Source of the DNA: Psychrobacter immobilis
GTDB lineage: Bacteria; Pseudomonadota; Gammaproteobacteria; Pseudomonadales; Moraxellaceae
Reading direction: 5' to 3'
Assembly: GCF_904846235.1 (NCBI RefSeq)
Contig: NZ_CAJGZN010000017.1
Span: forward strand, 1 to 64,000
Length of the DNA: 64,000 nt
The notes beneath the pieces are model-generated. The model was given only the letters and a program-made list of their open reading frames with translations, did not search any database and was not told the DNA's origin. Position numbers and translations under genes: made by a program. Below, piece by piece: positions 37,782 to 48,079 of this stretch (position 1 is its first letter; every line of letters starts with the position of its first letter).

Positions 37782-39050
37782 ATGAATCTTACTGAATTAA
37801 AGAAAAAATCAATCGCTGAGCTATTGGCTATCGCCAAAGAAATGGGTCTTGATAATATGGCGCGTAGCCGTAAACAGGACATTATCTTTGCTATTCTAAA
37901 AACCCATGCGCGTAACGGTGAAGCCATTTATGGTGACGGCGTACTTGAGGTTCTTCCTGATGGTTTTGGATTTTTGCGCTCATCAGAAGGCTCATATTTA
38001 GCCGGTCCTGATGATATTTATGTCAGCCCTAGCCAAATTCGCCGTTTCAGTCTAAAAACTGGTGACAGTATCGCTGGTACGATTCGTCCACCAAAAGATT
38101 CTGAGCGTTATTTTGCATTATTAAAAGTTGGCGAGATTAACTTTGATACGCCAGATCGCTCACGTCATAAGCTTATCTTTGAGAACCTGACGCCCCTATT
38201 CCCAACTGAGCATCTAAAGCTTGAGCTTGGTAACGGAACCACTGAAGATTTGACTGGTCGTATCATCGATCTAATCGCTCCGATTGGTAAAGGTCAGCGC
38301 TCTATCATCGTCGCACCGCCAAAAGCGGGTAAAACGATGTTGCTACAAACCATTGCGCAATCAATCACTCGTAATAATCCTGAATGCTATCTAATCGTAC
38401 TATTGATTGATGAGCGTCCAGAAGAAGTCACCGAGATGGTACGTACGGTACGCGGTGAAGTGGTTGCTTCGACCTTTGATGAGCCGCCACAGCGTCACGT
38501 ACAAGTTGCAGAAATGGTCATCGAAAAAGCCAAACGTTTGGTCGAGCATAAGCAAGACGTGGTGATTTTACTTGATTCAATTACGCGTCTAGCACGTGCT
38601 TATAATACGGTTATCCCATCATCAGGCAAAGTATTGACGGGTGGTTTGGATGCCAACGCCCTAGAACGTCCAAAACGTTTTTTTGGTGCTGCGCGTAACG
38701 TGGAAGAAGGTGGTAGTTTGACCATTATTGCCAGTGCTCTTATCGATACTGGTAGTAAGATGGATAGCGTCATTTTTGAAGAGTTTAAAGGAACTGGTAA
38801 CCAAGAGATCACGCTTGAACGTGACTTGGCTGAAAAACGTGTATTCCCTGCGATTAATATCAAAAAATCTGGTACACGCCGCGAAGAGCGTCTATTGGAC
38901 GAAGACAAGCTGCGTAAAGTATGGATTTTACGCAAACTGCTTCAACCGATGGATGGCGTACAAGCCACTGAGTTCTTGTTGGACCGCCTAAAAGAAGCGA
39001 AAACCAATGATGAATTCTTCGAGCAAATGAAGCGTAAATCACAAAACTAA
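37782..39050 (+). CDS. rho: Transcription termination factor Rho
   Basis: Hexameric RNA-dependent ATPase that ends transcription. 422 residues, the usual short proteobacterial form without an insertion. N-terminal helical domain ([20 protein letters not shown]), cold-shock-like RNA-binding domain with the RNP motif GFGFLRS (61-67), P-loop APPKAGKT (178-185), Walker [18 protein letters not shown]-loop and R-loop region all intact. The start follows TGACCTATCT without a Shine-Dalgarno. A terminator follows. Confidence 0.98.
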   Translation: MNLTELKKKSIAELLAIAKEMGLDNMARSRKQDIIFAILKTHARNGEAIYGDGVLEVLPDGFGFLRSSEGSYLAGPDDIYVSPSQIRRFSLKTGDSIAGTIRPPKDSERYFALLKVGEINFDTPDRSRHKLIFENLTPLFPTEHLKLELGNGTTEDLTGRIIDLIAPIGKGQRSIIVAPPKAGKTMLLQTIAQSITRNNPECYLIVLLIDERPEEVTEMVRTVRGEVVASTFDEPPQRHVQVAEMVIEKAKRLVEHKQDVVILLDSITRLARAYNTVIPSSGKVLTGGLDANALERPKRFFGAARNVEEGGSLTIIASALIDTGSKMDSVIFEEFKGTGNQEITLERDLAEKRVFPAINIKKSGTRREERLLDEDKLRKVWILRKLLQPMDGVQATEFLLDRLKEAKTNDEFFEQMKRKSQN

Positions 39051-39094
39051 TTCTTAGTTAGTTTGCTAGACTTATTCAGCTTTGATTCAATATT

Positions 39095-39120
39095 AAGACT
39101 ACCTATAGGTAGTCTTTTTT
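39095..39120 (+). terminator. Terminator of rho
   Basis: AAGACTACC-TATA-GGTAGTCTT perfect hairpin followed by Ts. The remaining sequence up to 39369 contains no other gene; it should hold the promoter of the small lipoprotein. Confidence 0.92.
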
Positions 39121-39369
39121 ATGACAGCATCAAAATATTAATAGTTAAACCCATTAGAACGTAATCCGCTCTGTCGTTCACAGCCATTGCCGATGATACA
39201 GTACGGCAACATCGCTTACATCTCGTTTGCAAAGTTTAGCGTTTTTACTACGACTATATTATTAGTAACCGACTATTATGACAGACAGTAGGAATATACT
39301 TGAAAATATCATGGACACAGTATTTTAAAGGTATTGTATTTTAAACTTGATGACTTAATAGGTGATAAT

Positions 39370-39597
39370 ATGAAATTTGCTAAAACGATCGCAATGACTG
39401 CAATTACTAGCTCAGCACTAATCATGACTGGTTGTAACTCTTATAGTGGTATGAGCAACACCGCTAAAGGTGCTACTGCTGGCGCAGCAGCTGGTGCTCT
39501 TATTAAAAGCAAAGGCGATAGCAAAGATATCGCTCGTGGCGCATTGGCTGGTGCAGCGATTGGCGGTGCTGGTGGTTATGTTCTTGATAACAACTAA
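39370..39597 (+). CDS. Small glycine-zipper lipoprotein
   Basis: 75-residue predicted lipoprotein. The ATG at 39370 gives a textbook signal peptide (MKFAKTIAMTAITSSALIMTGC) with lipobox MTGC, cysteine at 22. A TTG 36 bp upstream would put polar residues before it and is unlikely. The mature part is glycine/alanine zipper repeats (TAKGATAGAAAGALI and ARGALAGAAIGGAGG), as in OsmB-like and Rick_17kDa-type surface proteins. Likely outer-membrane associated; function unknown. Own terminator downstream. Confidence 0.88.
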   Translation: MKFAKTIAMTAITSSALIMTGCNSYSGMSNTAKGATAGAAAGALIKSKGDSKDIARGALAGAAIGGAGGYVLDNN

Positions 39598-39655
39598 ATC
39601 TTTCTACGCTGATATTATTTGACAATTGATTGAGTAATATTAGATAAAAGATGAT

Positions 39656-39686
39656 AAAAAGCCTGCAATTCGTTGCAGGCTTTTCT
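39656..39686. terminator. Terminator after the glycine-zipper lipoprotein
   Basis: AAAAGCCTGCAA-TTCG-TTGCAGGCTTTT, a stable UUCG-capped hairpin with flanking A and T runs, usable in both directions. Confidence 0.92.
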
Positions 39687-39695
39687 ATGTCTTAA

Positions 39696-39734
39696 TTTTG
39701 ATTATAAGTCCATGTGCTAGACTTATAATCAAAA
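39696..39734. repeat. 15-bp perfect inverted repeat between converging genes
   Basis: TTTTGATTATAAGTC (39696-39710) and its exact complement (39720-39734) flank a 9-nt loop. There is no T-run after either arm, so it is not a standard terminator. Confidence 0.7.
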
Positions 39735-39791
39735 ACGTTAGTATGAAAAAACATCATTAGTCAAATACACGATTATTAATATGTATGGGCA

Positions 39792-40679
39792 TTAAAGTGC
39801 ACCACTGAACGTATCGCAAGATTGGACATTACCGCTTTCTAGACCACGGGTGAACCATTCGACACGTTGTTGACTGGTACCATGAGTAAAGTTGTCAGGC
39901 ACTACTGCACCACCACTCGCTTTTGCTAGACGATCATCACCGATTTGACTAGCTGCATTCACCGCTTCATCAAGGTCACCAGCTTCTAAAAACTGTACGC
40001 GCTCTTGATTGCGCTGGGCCCATACACCAGCAAAACAATCCGCTTGCAACTCTTGCAATACTGATAGCTTATTGGACTGTGCTTGGGTCACTTGCTGACG
40101 AGCTTCATTGACTTGTTGGCTGATGCCCAATAACGTCTGAACATGATGACCTACCTCATGTGCTATCACGTAGGCCTGTGCGAAATCGCCAGCCTTACCT
40201 TGGTTCTCTTCACCACCAGAGCCTTGCTGATCGCCTGAAATACCAAGATTCTGACGCATCTCTACGAAGAATGACGTATCCAAATAAACAGTCTGATCCC
40301 CTGGACAATAAAATGGACCTGTTGCAGAGCTAGCACTACCACATGCAGAGCTAACCTGACCATTAAACAAAATCAATGACGGTTCTTGATAAGTGCTACC
40401 AGCTTCGTTAAAGATTTGATGCCAGACTTCTTCTGTATCTGCTAGTACAACTTTCACAAACTGCGTGTCTCGGTCTGTGCTGGTTGCAAGCTCGGTAGAT
40501 GACTCACTACCACCGCCTGTGACCGCTTGTCCTGTCTGTAATGCGGTCATTGGGTTTACCCCAAATACCAACCATAAAATACCAGCGATGATAATACCAC
40601 CAATACCACCGCCGATCATCTTACCGCCACCTGTGCTAGAGCGCACATTCGAGCTACCGCGTCTACCTTGCCATTTCAT
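39792..40679 (-). CDS. ypfJ: Neutral zinc metallopeptidase, YpfJ family
   Basis: Predicted membrane-anchored metallopeptidase, 295 residues from the ATG at 40679 (MKWQGRRGSSN, the family's usual beginning; an ATG five codons earlier is possible). One membrane helix (about 23-41) is followed by a Ser/Thr-rich linker and the catalytic domain with HEVGH at 174-178. The segment YCPGDQTVYLDTSFF and the C-terminal FTHGTSQQRVEWFTRGL are conserved in the family. The catalytic domain should be periplasmic. Substrate unknown. Confidence 0.88.
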   Translation of the reverse strand: MKWQGRRGSSNVRSSTGGGKMIGGGIGGIIIAGILWLVFGVNPMTALQTGQAVTGGGSESSTELATSTDRDTQFVKVVLADTEEVWHQIFNEAGSTYQEPSLILFNGQVSSACGSASSATGPFYCPGDQTVYLDTSFFVEMRQNLGISGDQQGSGGEENQGKAGDFAQAYVIAHEVGHHVQTLLGISQQVNEARQQVTQAQSNKLSVLQELQADCFAGVWAQRNQERVQFLEAGDLDEAVNAASQIGDDRLAKASGGAVVPDNFTHGTSQQRVEWFTRGLESGNVQSCDTFSGAL

Positions 40680-41222
40680 AATTCTATTCCTCAAATATAG
40701 ATTGATTCACTATTTCTATTAACTACTATCTCTACTAGCCACTACTTTTATTAATTATTACTTATGTTATATATTATTTAGCCAGTCAATTTACGCTATG
40801 ACCTAGTCTACTATCCTAAAAGCAAGTAGAAACCTATAAAATTGCTAAATTAACTAGGAATTATGTAATATAGGACGATAATCGGACTATTTAATTCAAT
40901 TCTTATCCATAAAAACGGGATTAATATCGACAATTCGAGTTAAAAGACAAGAGCAGAAAAGCGCTCAATCCCTCTGATGTCATTGATTATACGTCGATTA
41001 ATCTAGATTCTTGTATTAAAAAGTATATCGAACAGACAAAGTAAAATATTATTTTAAATTTTATTGTTACTTAATTGTACAGGCTATTTCTATTTACTTA
41101 GAAAACCTATAGAATGCGTGGAAGCTGAGTAGCTGCGACTAAGACTAGTTGAATTCTGAGAAATCTCGGATTTCGACCTTTGTTGCTGCTACTGCTCATT
41201 TCATTTTTCCGGAGAAAACCAT
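40680..41222. other. Divergent region between ypfJ and an acidic lipoprotein gene
   Basis: 543 bp, strongly AT-rich, with no coding frame. It must hold two promoters; I could not identify a convincing pair of boxes. The last bases contain CCGGAGAAAACC, a good Shine-Dalgarno for the lipoprotein. Confidence 0.4.
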
Positions 41223-41576
41223 ATGAAACTTAAATTACTTGCTCTAGCTGGTATCATGACTGCAACTATGGGCCTAACTGCCTGTGATAGCAGCAAAGAA
41301 AACGCTGCTGAAGATTTATCTGACGCGCAAGAAGAAGTGCAAGACGCACAAGAAGAGCTAGCTGAAGGCGCTGCTGACGGTGAAGCTATCCCTGCTGATG
41401 CTGACGCTGCTGTTGCTGAAGCTGACATCGCTGATGCTCAAGAAGCAACTGCTACTGACGAAATGGACGCTGAAGTTCCTGTAGACGGTACTACTACTAG
41501 CGTTGACGTAGCTAGCGAAACTGATACTGCTGCTGTTGACGCTTCTGACGAAGTTGTTGTTGAAGAAGCTCAGTAA
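41223..41576 (+). CDS. Acidic Ala/Glu/Asp-rich lipoprotein
   Basis: 117 residues. Signal peptide MKLKLLALAGIMTATMGLTAC with lipobox LTAC (cysteine 21). The mature part is almost entirely Ala, Asp, Glu, Val and Thr, with a helical heptad-like stretch (SDAQEEVQDAQEELAEGA). No lysine or arginine occurs after about residue 25, so the mature protein is extremely acidic. No recognised family. Strong Shine-Dalgarno GGAG and a terminator mark it as a monocistronic, possibly abundant, envelope protein. Confidence 0.82.
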   Translation: MKLKLLALAGIMTATMGLTACDSSKENAAEDLSDAQEEVQDAQEELAEGAADGEAIPADADAAVAEADIADAQEATATDEMDAEVPVDGTTTSVDVASETDTAAVDASDEVVVEEAQ

Positions 41577-41609
41577 TTTATTGTTCATACAATAGATAAA
41601 CTGTAGTAA

Positions 41610-41637
41610 AAAAAGAGAGCCTATGCTCTCTTTTTTT
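41610..41637 (+). terminator. Terminator of the acidic lipoprotein gene
   Basis: AAAAAGAGAGC/GCTCTCTTTTT stem with CTAT loop and a T-run. Confidence 0.92.
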
Positions 41638-41821
41638 ATGTCTATTATTTATGATTTTAGTAGGTTTCTACTTTATAGATAACTCTAATATAAGATGCGT
41701 GCTGCAATATCGAAATATATAGATGTACGCAAAAATAACTAAGTGCAAATACGCACTAGCATTCTTATAAACTCACGATAAAACAGACACACTATCGTTC
41801 AGCGCAGTGCCAAACTAGGTA

Positions 41822-42121
41822 TTAGCTATCAAACAAACGCTCGTCAACCTTCTGACGAAATTTCTGCCCTGTCTTAAAAGTAACCACACGGCGTGCGGAT
41901 ACTGCAACAGGCTCCCCTGTTTTCGGGTTACGGCCTGGACGGCTGTTCTTATCTTTAAGCTCAAAGTTGCCAAAGCCTGAAAGCTTGACCTCTTTGCCAT
42001 CAATCAAACTCTCTGACAGCTCATCAAAAAAGTTCTCCACCAGACAGCGGCCTTCTTGGCGTGTTAGGTTTAGGTGACTCATCAAATGCTCAATCATGTC
42101 AGATTTGGTTAAGGTGCTCAC
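41822..42121 (-). CDS. ihfA: Integration host factor subunit alpha
   Basis: DNA-bending nucleoid protein, partner of IhfB. 99 residues, standard length. The DNA-binding arm carries [10 protein letters not shown] (62-71) with the intercalating proline, and the N-terminus [13 protein letters not shown] is typical of the alpha subunit. It ends the rpmI-rplT-pheST-ihfA series; a 215-bp gap after pheT suggests it may also have its own promoter. Confidence 0.96.
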   Translation of the reverse strand: MSTLTKSDMIEHLMSHLNLTRQEGRCLVENFFDELSESLIDGKEVKLSGFGNFELKDKNSRPGRNPKTGEPVAVSARRVVTFKTGQKFRQKVDERLFDS

Positions 42122-42275
42122 AGTACGACTCCTATGCTATGTCGTGATGTCGAATATCATGGTTTAGCGGTATGAGGGTTAAGGCTAGCTATTATAAAGG
42201 TTTTTTGACCATTTTTTAACAAAGTCTTCATTAAAATCCTTTATTAATAACCACTTAACTTATTCTATGAATAGC

Positions 42276-42316
42276 AATGCTCCGTAGCCTCATGGTAAAA
42301 AGACTACAGAGCATTG
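42276..42316. repeat. Inverted repeat between pheT and ihfA
   Basis: CAATGCTCCGTAG and CTACAGAGCATTG pair over 12 of 13 positions around a 15-nt loop. There is no T-run after the stem on the minus strand, so termination is doubtful; it could stabilise or process the mRNA. Confidence 0.55.
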
Positions 42317-42336
42317 GGTATAATACTTACTAAATG

Positions 42337-44754
42337 TTAGCTGTCGCGCAGTTGTACTGAATGCTGATCAGTTAGTGCTTGTACCACTTTATCTGTGGCA
42401 GTCTTGACGGCTTCATCAGACAGCGTTTGCGTACTATCTTGCCATATCAGTGCAAACGCTAGTGAGCGCTGGCCTGCTGGTACTTTGTCACCTTGATAGA
42501 CATCAAATAACCAAAGATCAGTCAACAAATCACCTGCCGCAGTTCGCACGGTTGTCTCTAACGTCTGCAAACTGATGTCACTGTCTACCAAGATAGCAAT
42601 ATCGCGACGTACTTGCGGGAACTTGCTTGGTGTCGTGATAGCATGCTGCTCACGTGCAATCGTCAATAGCGGTGCCAGTGACAATTGAGCGACCCATGTA
42701 GTCGGCAGATCTAATTGCTTAGCAGTATTTGGGTGCAACTGACCCAACCAACCAACGTATATATCATCGATGTATAACTCAGCGCTTTGTCCTGGATGCA
42801 GGAAACTCAGCGTACTACGCTCATAGCGGATACGTGCGCTATCGATTTGTGCTGGTAATAGCTGCTCAATATCATGCTTTAGGTCATAAAAATCTAACGC
42901 ACGATTCTGATAAGCTTGCTCGCTCCATATATCACCAACTGCGACTAAAGCAATACTTGGCGTTTGTACTAAGTCACTAATACTTTGTCCAACAAAGCTA
43001 AGACCTGTCTCAAAGAAGCGTACACGTGGCTGCTGACGATTCAAGTTATATTGCACGCAAGGCAGTAGGCTCGATAGCAAGGTACGACGCATAACGGCTA
43101 AATCACTAGAGATAGGGTTTGCCAGTGCCAATACCTCCCCTAGCGCTTCGTCGTCAAGCAATGCTTCTAGTTTTGCATCACTAAAGCTAAAGCTAATCGC
43201 TTCCATATAGCCGTTGTCGACTAATGATAGCTTCATTTCATGGGTTAAATCTGCAGTATCATCATAATCCATGCTGACTTGCAAATGTGGCAGGACGCTT
43301 GGAATATTGTCATAGCCATAGATACGAGCAATCTCTTCGATTAAATCCTCGCGGATACTCATATCAAAACGATAAGATGGCGGCTTGCAAATCAGTGAAT
43401 CGCTCTGCAGCTCTACGTCAAAACCCAATTGGGTCAAGATACGTACCATCTCAGTTGGTTCAATATCAATCCCAATGACATCACGAACTTTCGCGATTGG
43501 CAATGTAATCGGTGCGCGTGCTGGCAAATGCTCAAGGTTTTCGGCCGTGACTATTTGACCTGCTTTCCCGCCAGTGATACTGGTGATTAAATCACAAGCT
43601 CGTGCCAACGCCAATGCTGGCAATTCAAAATCGACCCCACGCTCGAAACGCTGCGAGGCATCGGTGTGCAATCCAAAACGGCGTGCGCGTGCAGCGATAG
43701 CCAGTTGATTAAAGAAAGCGCTTTCTACCACGATATTGGTCGTACTATCGGTGACACTGCTACGCTGACCACCCATGATACCAGCCAGTGCCAAGGCACC
43801 TTTATCATCAGCAATCACAAGCTCATCACCGGTCAAGGTAACGGTTTGCTCATTTAGCAAAGTAATGGTTTCATCAGGCTTTGCCAAACGTACCACGATA
43901 TCACCTTCGATCGTGTCTGCGTCAAACGCATGTAGCGGTTGACCTAATTCCATCAATACATAGTTGGTCACATCGACCAAGAAGTTGTGTGAACGTAATC
44001 CTGACTGTACCAGTGCATCTTGCATCCATTTCGGAGTATCGATGCTACGATCAATATTACGAATCGATTGCAACAGATAGCGAGGGCACGCTTCCTTTGC
44101 ATCGACTGTCACAGCGGGCGTTGCACCATTATCAGAAGCGACTACATTGTCAGGAATCTCTGGCAACTGTACAGGCAAGTCATTGATGACTGAAATCTCG
44201 CGAGCGATACCACGTACGCTAAAGCAATCACCACGGTTTGGGGTGATTGAGATATCCAATACTTGATTATCTAGACCTAGATATTCACGAATATCTGTAC
44301 CAACTGGTGCATCTTCAGGCAGCTCAAGCAAACCATCTATATCATCGACTAAATCAATTTCAGAAGCGCCACATAGCATGCCATTTGAGGCCACACCGCG
44401 TAGTTTGCTCTTTTTGATTTTAAAGCCCGCTTTACCATTACTAGCATCATCGCTTGGCAATACCGCACCAACGGTAGCAACCGGTGCTTTCATACCGACG
44501 GTCACATTAGGCGCGCCGCAGACAATTTGTAGCGGCTCAGCATCACCAATATTTACCTGAGTAACACGTAATTTATCTGCATCAGGATGCTGCTCAATGC
44601 TGATGACTTCACCGACAACCACACCGCTAAAAGCACGGGCAACCGCATAGCGATCATCAATTTCAAGACCTGCCATAGTCAACTGTTCGGCTAACTGTTC
44701 GCTAGTATTTGTAGGGTTTACCCACTGACGTAGCCACTGTTCGCTAATTTTCAT
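42337..44754 (-). CDS. pheT: Phenylalanyl-tRNA synthetase beta subunit
   Basis: Beta chain of the (alpha-beta)2 class II enzyme; carries the editing site. 805 residues, normal length. Domains in order are tRNA-binding (about 40-150, VVVGEVISIEQHPDADKLRVTQVN), B3/4 editing domain (about 210-390), B5 (about 400-475), a catalytic-like core, and the C-terminal anticodon-binding fold (FPQVRRDIAILVDSDI onwards). It is 188 bp downstream of pheS on the same strand. Confidence 0.97.
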   Translation of the reverse strand: MKISEQWLRQWVNPTNTSEQLAEQLTMAGLEIDDRYAVARAFSGVVVGEVISIEQHPDADKLRVTQVNIGDAEPLQIVCGAPNVTVGMKAPVATVGAVLPSDDASNGKAGFKIKKSKLRGVASNGMLCGASEIDLVDDIDGLLELPEDAPVGTDIREYLGLDNQVLDISITPNRGDCFSVRGIAREISVINDLPVQLPEIPDNVVASDNGATPAVTVDAKEACPRYLLQSIRNIDRSIDTPKWMQDALVQSGLRSHNFLVDVTNYVLMELGQPLHAFDADTIEGDIVVRLAKPDETITLLNEQTVTLTGDELVIADDKGALALAGIMGGQRSSVTDSTTNIVVESAFFNQLAIAARARRFGLHTDASQRFERGVDFELPALALARACDLITSITGGKAGQIVTAENLEHLPARAPITLPIAKVRDVIGIDIEPTEMVRILTQLGFDVELQSDSLICKPPSYRFDMSIREDLIEEIARIYGYDNIPSVLPHLQVSMDYDDTADLTHEMKLSLVDNGYMEAISFSFSDAKLEALLDDEALGEVLALANPISSDLAVMRRTLLSSLLPCVQYNLNRQQPRVRFFETGLSFVGQSISDLVQTPSIALVAVGDIWSEQAYQNRALDFYDLKHDIEQLLPAQIDSARIRYERSTLSFLHPGQSAELYIDDIYVGWLGQLHPNTAKQLDLPTTWVAQLSLAPLLTIAREQHAITTPSKFPQVRRDIAILVDSDISLQTLETTVRTAAGDLLTDLWLFDVYQGDKVPAGQRSLAFALIWQDSTQTLSDEAVKTATDKVVQALTDQHSVQLRDS

Positions 44755-44942
44755 AAATATCTCGGATCAGAATTTTATAATAAAGATGTTGGAGTAAAGC
44801 TTGGCGAATTCACTTGCTATAGTCAATCCTATATAAATCAGATACAGCGTCAGGCTCGCTCAGTCTACGATTTGTAGCACTTTCACTCGCCTTCCTTGGA
44901 TCTAAATTATCTTGAACTGACTATATAGGTATAAGGAAAACT

Positions 44943-46073
<1,131 letters not shown>

Positions 46074-46197
46074 CTATGTTTATATAAAAGATTAATATAA
46101 AGGCTGGTTATAAGAATGGCTTGAATATTTAGACGATGATAAGCGTATTTTTACTCAATAAAGTTCAATATAGAGCACGCTTAAAATAATTTAATAT

Positions 46198-46227
46198 AAA
46201 AAAAGCCACCGACCAGCGGTAGCTTTT
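46198..46227 (-). terminator. Terminator after rplT
   Basis: On the minus strand, AAAAGCTACCG/CGGTGGCTTTT with one mismatch, then a run of Ts. It separates rpmI-rplT from pheST. Confidence 0.75.
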
Positions 46228-46265
46228 ATTAATATCATACTATTAATCAATATTAGTCCTATCCA

Positions 46266-46311
46266 TTTAGACAATTGCTTATAAATAATTATTTAAAAGC
46301 AATTGTCTAAA
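46266..46311. repeat. 46-bp near-perfect palindrome downstream of rplT
   Basis: TTTAGACAATTGCTT and its exact complement (46266-46280 and 46297-46311) enclose a second palindrome TAAATAATTATTTA (46282-46295), with only one A/A mismatch between. It begins 13 bp after the rplT stop and has no T-run. Confidence 0.75.
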
Positions 46312-46324
46312 GGACGGTTAATAT

Positions 46325-46681
46325 TTAGGCCAATTCCGCTTTTGCTTTTTCGACCAATGCTGTGAAAGTCGCTGCATCATGCATAGCGATGTCTGCTAGA
46401 ACGCGACGATCGATTGCGATGTTTGCTTTTTTCATGCCATTGATGAAGCGGCTATAGCTTAAGCCGTTTAAGCGTGCACCAGCATTGATACGTGCGATCC
46501 AAAGACGACGGAAAGTACGTTTCTTGTTGCGACGATCACGATAAGCATATTGACCAGCTTTGGTCACTGCTTGTACCGCTACGCGGTAAACACGTGAACG
46601 GGCACCGTAGTAGCCTTTTGCGCGCTTTAAGATTTTTTTGTGACGGCGATTTGCCTGTACACCACGTTTTACACGGGCCAT
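46325..46681 (-). CDS. rplT: 50S ribosomal protein L20
   Basis: Assembly-initiating 23S rRNA-binding protein, 118 residues, standard. Begins [19 protein letters not shown] and contains the highly basic N-terminal helix followed by the globular domain ([23 protein letters not shown]). It follows rpmI by 119 bp on the same strand. Confidence 0.98.
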   Translation of the reverse strand: MARVKRGVQANRRHKKILKRAKGYYGARSRVYRVAVQAVTKAGQYAYRDRRNKKRTFRRLWIARINAGARLNGLSYSRFINGMKKANIAIDRRVLADIAMHDAATFTALVEKAKAELA

Positions 46682-46800
46682 AATTTACTCCAAGATTTTT
46701 TAATCACTGTTAAGCGAGTGATGATGCTGTCAAATAACAAACATCATTGTCAGATTGCAAAGTCAAATATTTTCAATCAAAGATAGATGACGGTAGGCTA

Positions 46801-46998
46801 TTAAATGTATGGGCACATACGACGAACTGCTGCTTCGTCAGACTTGTGCACCAACTTAAGACCACGCAATTGGCGAATACGCTTAGCTGATTTCTTGGTC
46901 AAAATATGGCTTTTGAATGCTTGCTTACGCTTGAAGCCATTCGCTGTTTTTTTGAAGCGTTTAGCTGCGCCGCTTCTGGTTTTCATCTTAACTTTCAT
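46801..46998 (-). CDS. rpmI: 50S ribosomal protein L35
   Basis: 65-residue basic ribosomal protein with the typical [21 protein letters not shown] start and [12 protein letters not shown] core. It is first in the local cluster; infC, which often precedes it, is not found upstream. Confidence 0.97.
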   Translation of the reverse strand: MKVKMKTRSGAAKRFKKTANGFKRKQAFKSHILTKKSAKRIRQLRGLKLVHKSDEAAVRRMCPYI

Positions 46999-47108
46999 GA
47001 TGATTTGCCTCTTTTTCTGTTTTAGAACCTGGTCGTCAAATAGTCATGCTGAATAATCGTTATATAAATAACCACTAAACCTCTATTTGCCTCGAGGTGG
47101 GAGGCGCT

Positions 47109-47138
47109 ATTTTAGCAGATAGTGCCTTGTTTTGCCAA
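47109..47138 (-). promoter_or_regulatory. Probable promoter of rpmI-rplT
   Basis: On the minus strand TTGGCA (47133-47138), 18-bp spacer and TAAAAT (47109-47114) preceded by TGC, an extended -10. It leaves a leader of about 105 nt before rpmI, in which an L20-type regulatory structure might form. The rest of 46999-47441 has nothing else that I can identify. Confidence 0.55.
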
Positions 47139-47441
47139 GTAAAGTTTTGGCGAGGTTTTAGTAGTCAATATAGACAAGTCACCAGCATCAAATAAGCGAT
47201 AGCGGCTCTCCTAAAAGCACCAATAAAATGGCTGATTTTTATCCAAATAGATTGAATGTCAGCCTAAGCTGTGCTTAAGTAGAGACTGAGCTATATCTTC
47301 ATATCAACACTATTAAAACCACCTTATTTACCATGAATATTTAAGCTAGAATGCACAGTCATAACGACGATAACAATAACAGTGCTGCTACCTACGGCAT
47401 GATAAATAGAACAATCTTTGGCCATCACTCTAGGAGATAGT

Positions 47442-47885
47442 GTGTCAAAACAAGAGTTAGTATTCGACGACGACTTGTTTGTTTTTGAGACAGTGATGCG
47501 TGTGCGTCATACGGAAGGTGACGCAGGACAGCACATGACGGTCGAATCTCTGACAGCGCTATTGTCCGAAGCACGGCTAAGGTTTCTATACGCTAAAGGT
47601 GTCAAAGAAATCAACGCAGACCATCAAGGCTTGATTATTGATAAATTGCAGCTAGATATTGTAAGCCGTATCCGCGTACGAGAAGAGCTGCTATTTGAAG
47701 TTGGTGTTGAGCCAATATATGATAATGGCGGTAATATAATCCTAAAGGTCACGCGAATGCATACGGGCGAGATAGTAGCAAAAGCGCGTCAGCATTTTAG
47801 AGGTTACGACTTTAGCCTCAATAAAGTGACTAAGCTTGATAATACGATCAAAGAAGCACTGTATCCGCATTTATTTAGACTGTAG
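47442..47885 (+). CDS. Hotdog-fold acyl-CoA thioesterase family protein
   Basis: 147 residues from the GTG at 47442, which has TAGGAG five bases upstream; a TTG 24 bp earlier would place the Shine-Dalgarno inside the gene. The sequence follows the single-domain hotdog thioesterase pattern: FVFETVMRVRHTEGDAGQHM, then LLSEARLRFLYAKG with the active-site helix, and a beta strand LLFEVGVEPI with C-terminal KARQHFRGYDF. Substrate unknown. Confidence 0.75.
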   Translation: MSKQELVFDDDLFVFETVMRVRHTEGDAGQHMTVESLTALLSEARLRFLYAKGVKEINADHQGLIIDKLQLDIVSRIRVREELLFEVGVEPIYDNGGNIILKVTRMHTGEIVAKARQHFRGYDFSLNKVTKLDNTIKEALYPHLFRL

Positions 47886-48079
47886 AATCGCTTGTTATAA
47901 ATAGTATGCTGTCATTTAGCATAGTTGCACTCTATAGCGCATTTAGTTGATATCATATTGATATTGCTAGCTGTCAGCATCTTGCAAAGCATTTCAGATA
48001 ATCTCCCCGCTTTAATCATAAGTAGTATAATTGCTTATCACTCTTTTTCACTTTCTACCTATAAGACGACAAATACATT

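Noticed and set aside
42276..42316. Possible intrinsic terminator of pheT
   Set aside because: The stem is good but no T-run follows on the minus strand, so I list it only as an inverted repeat.
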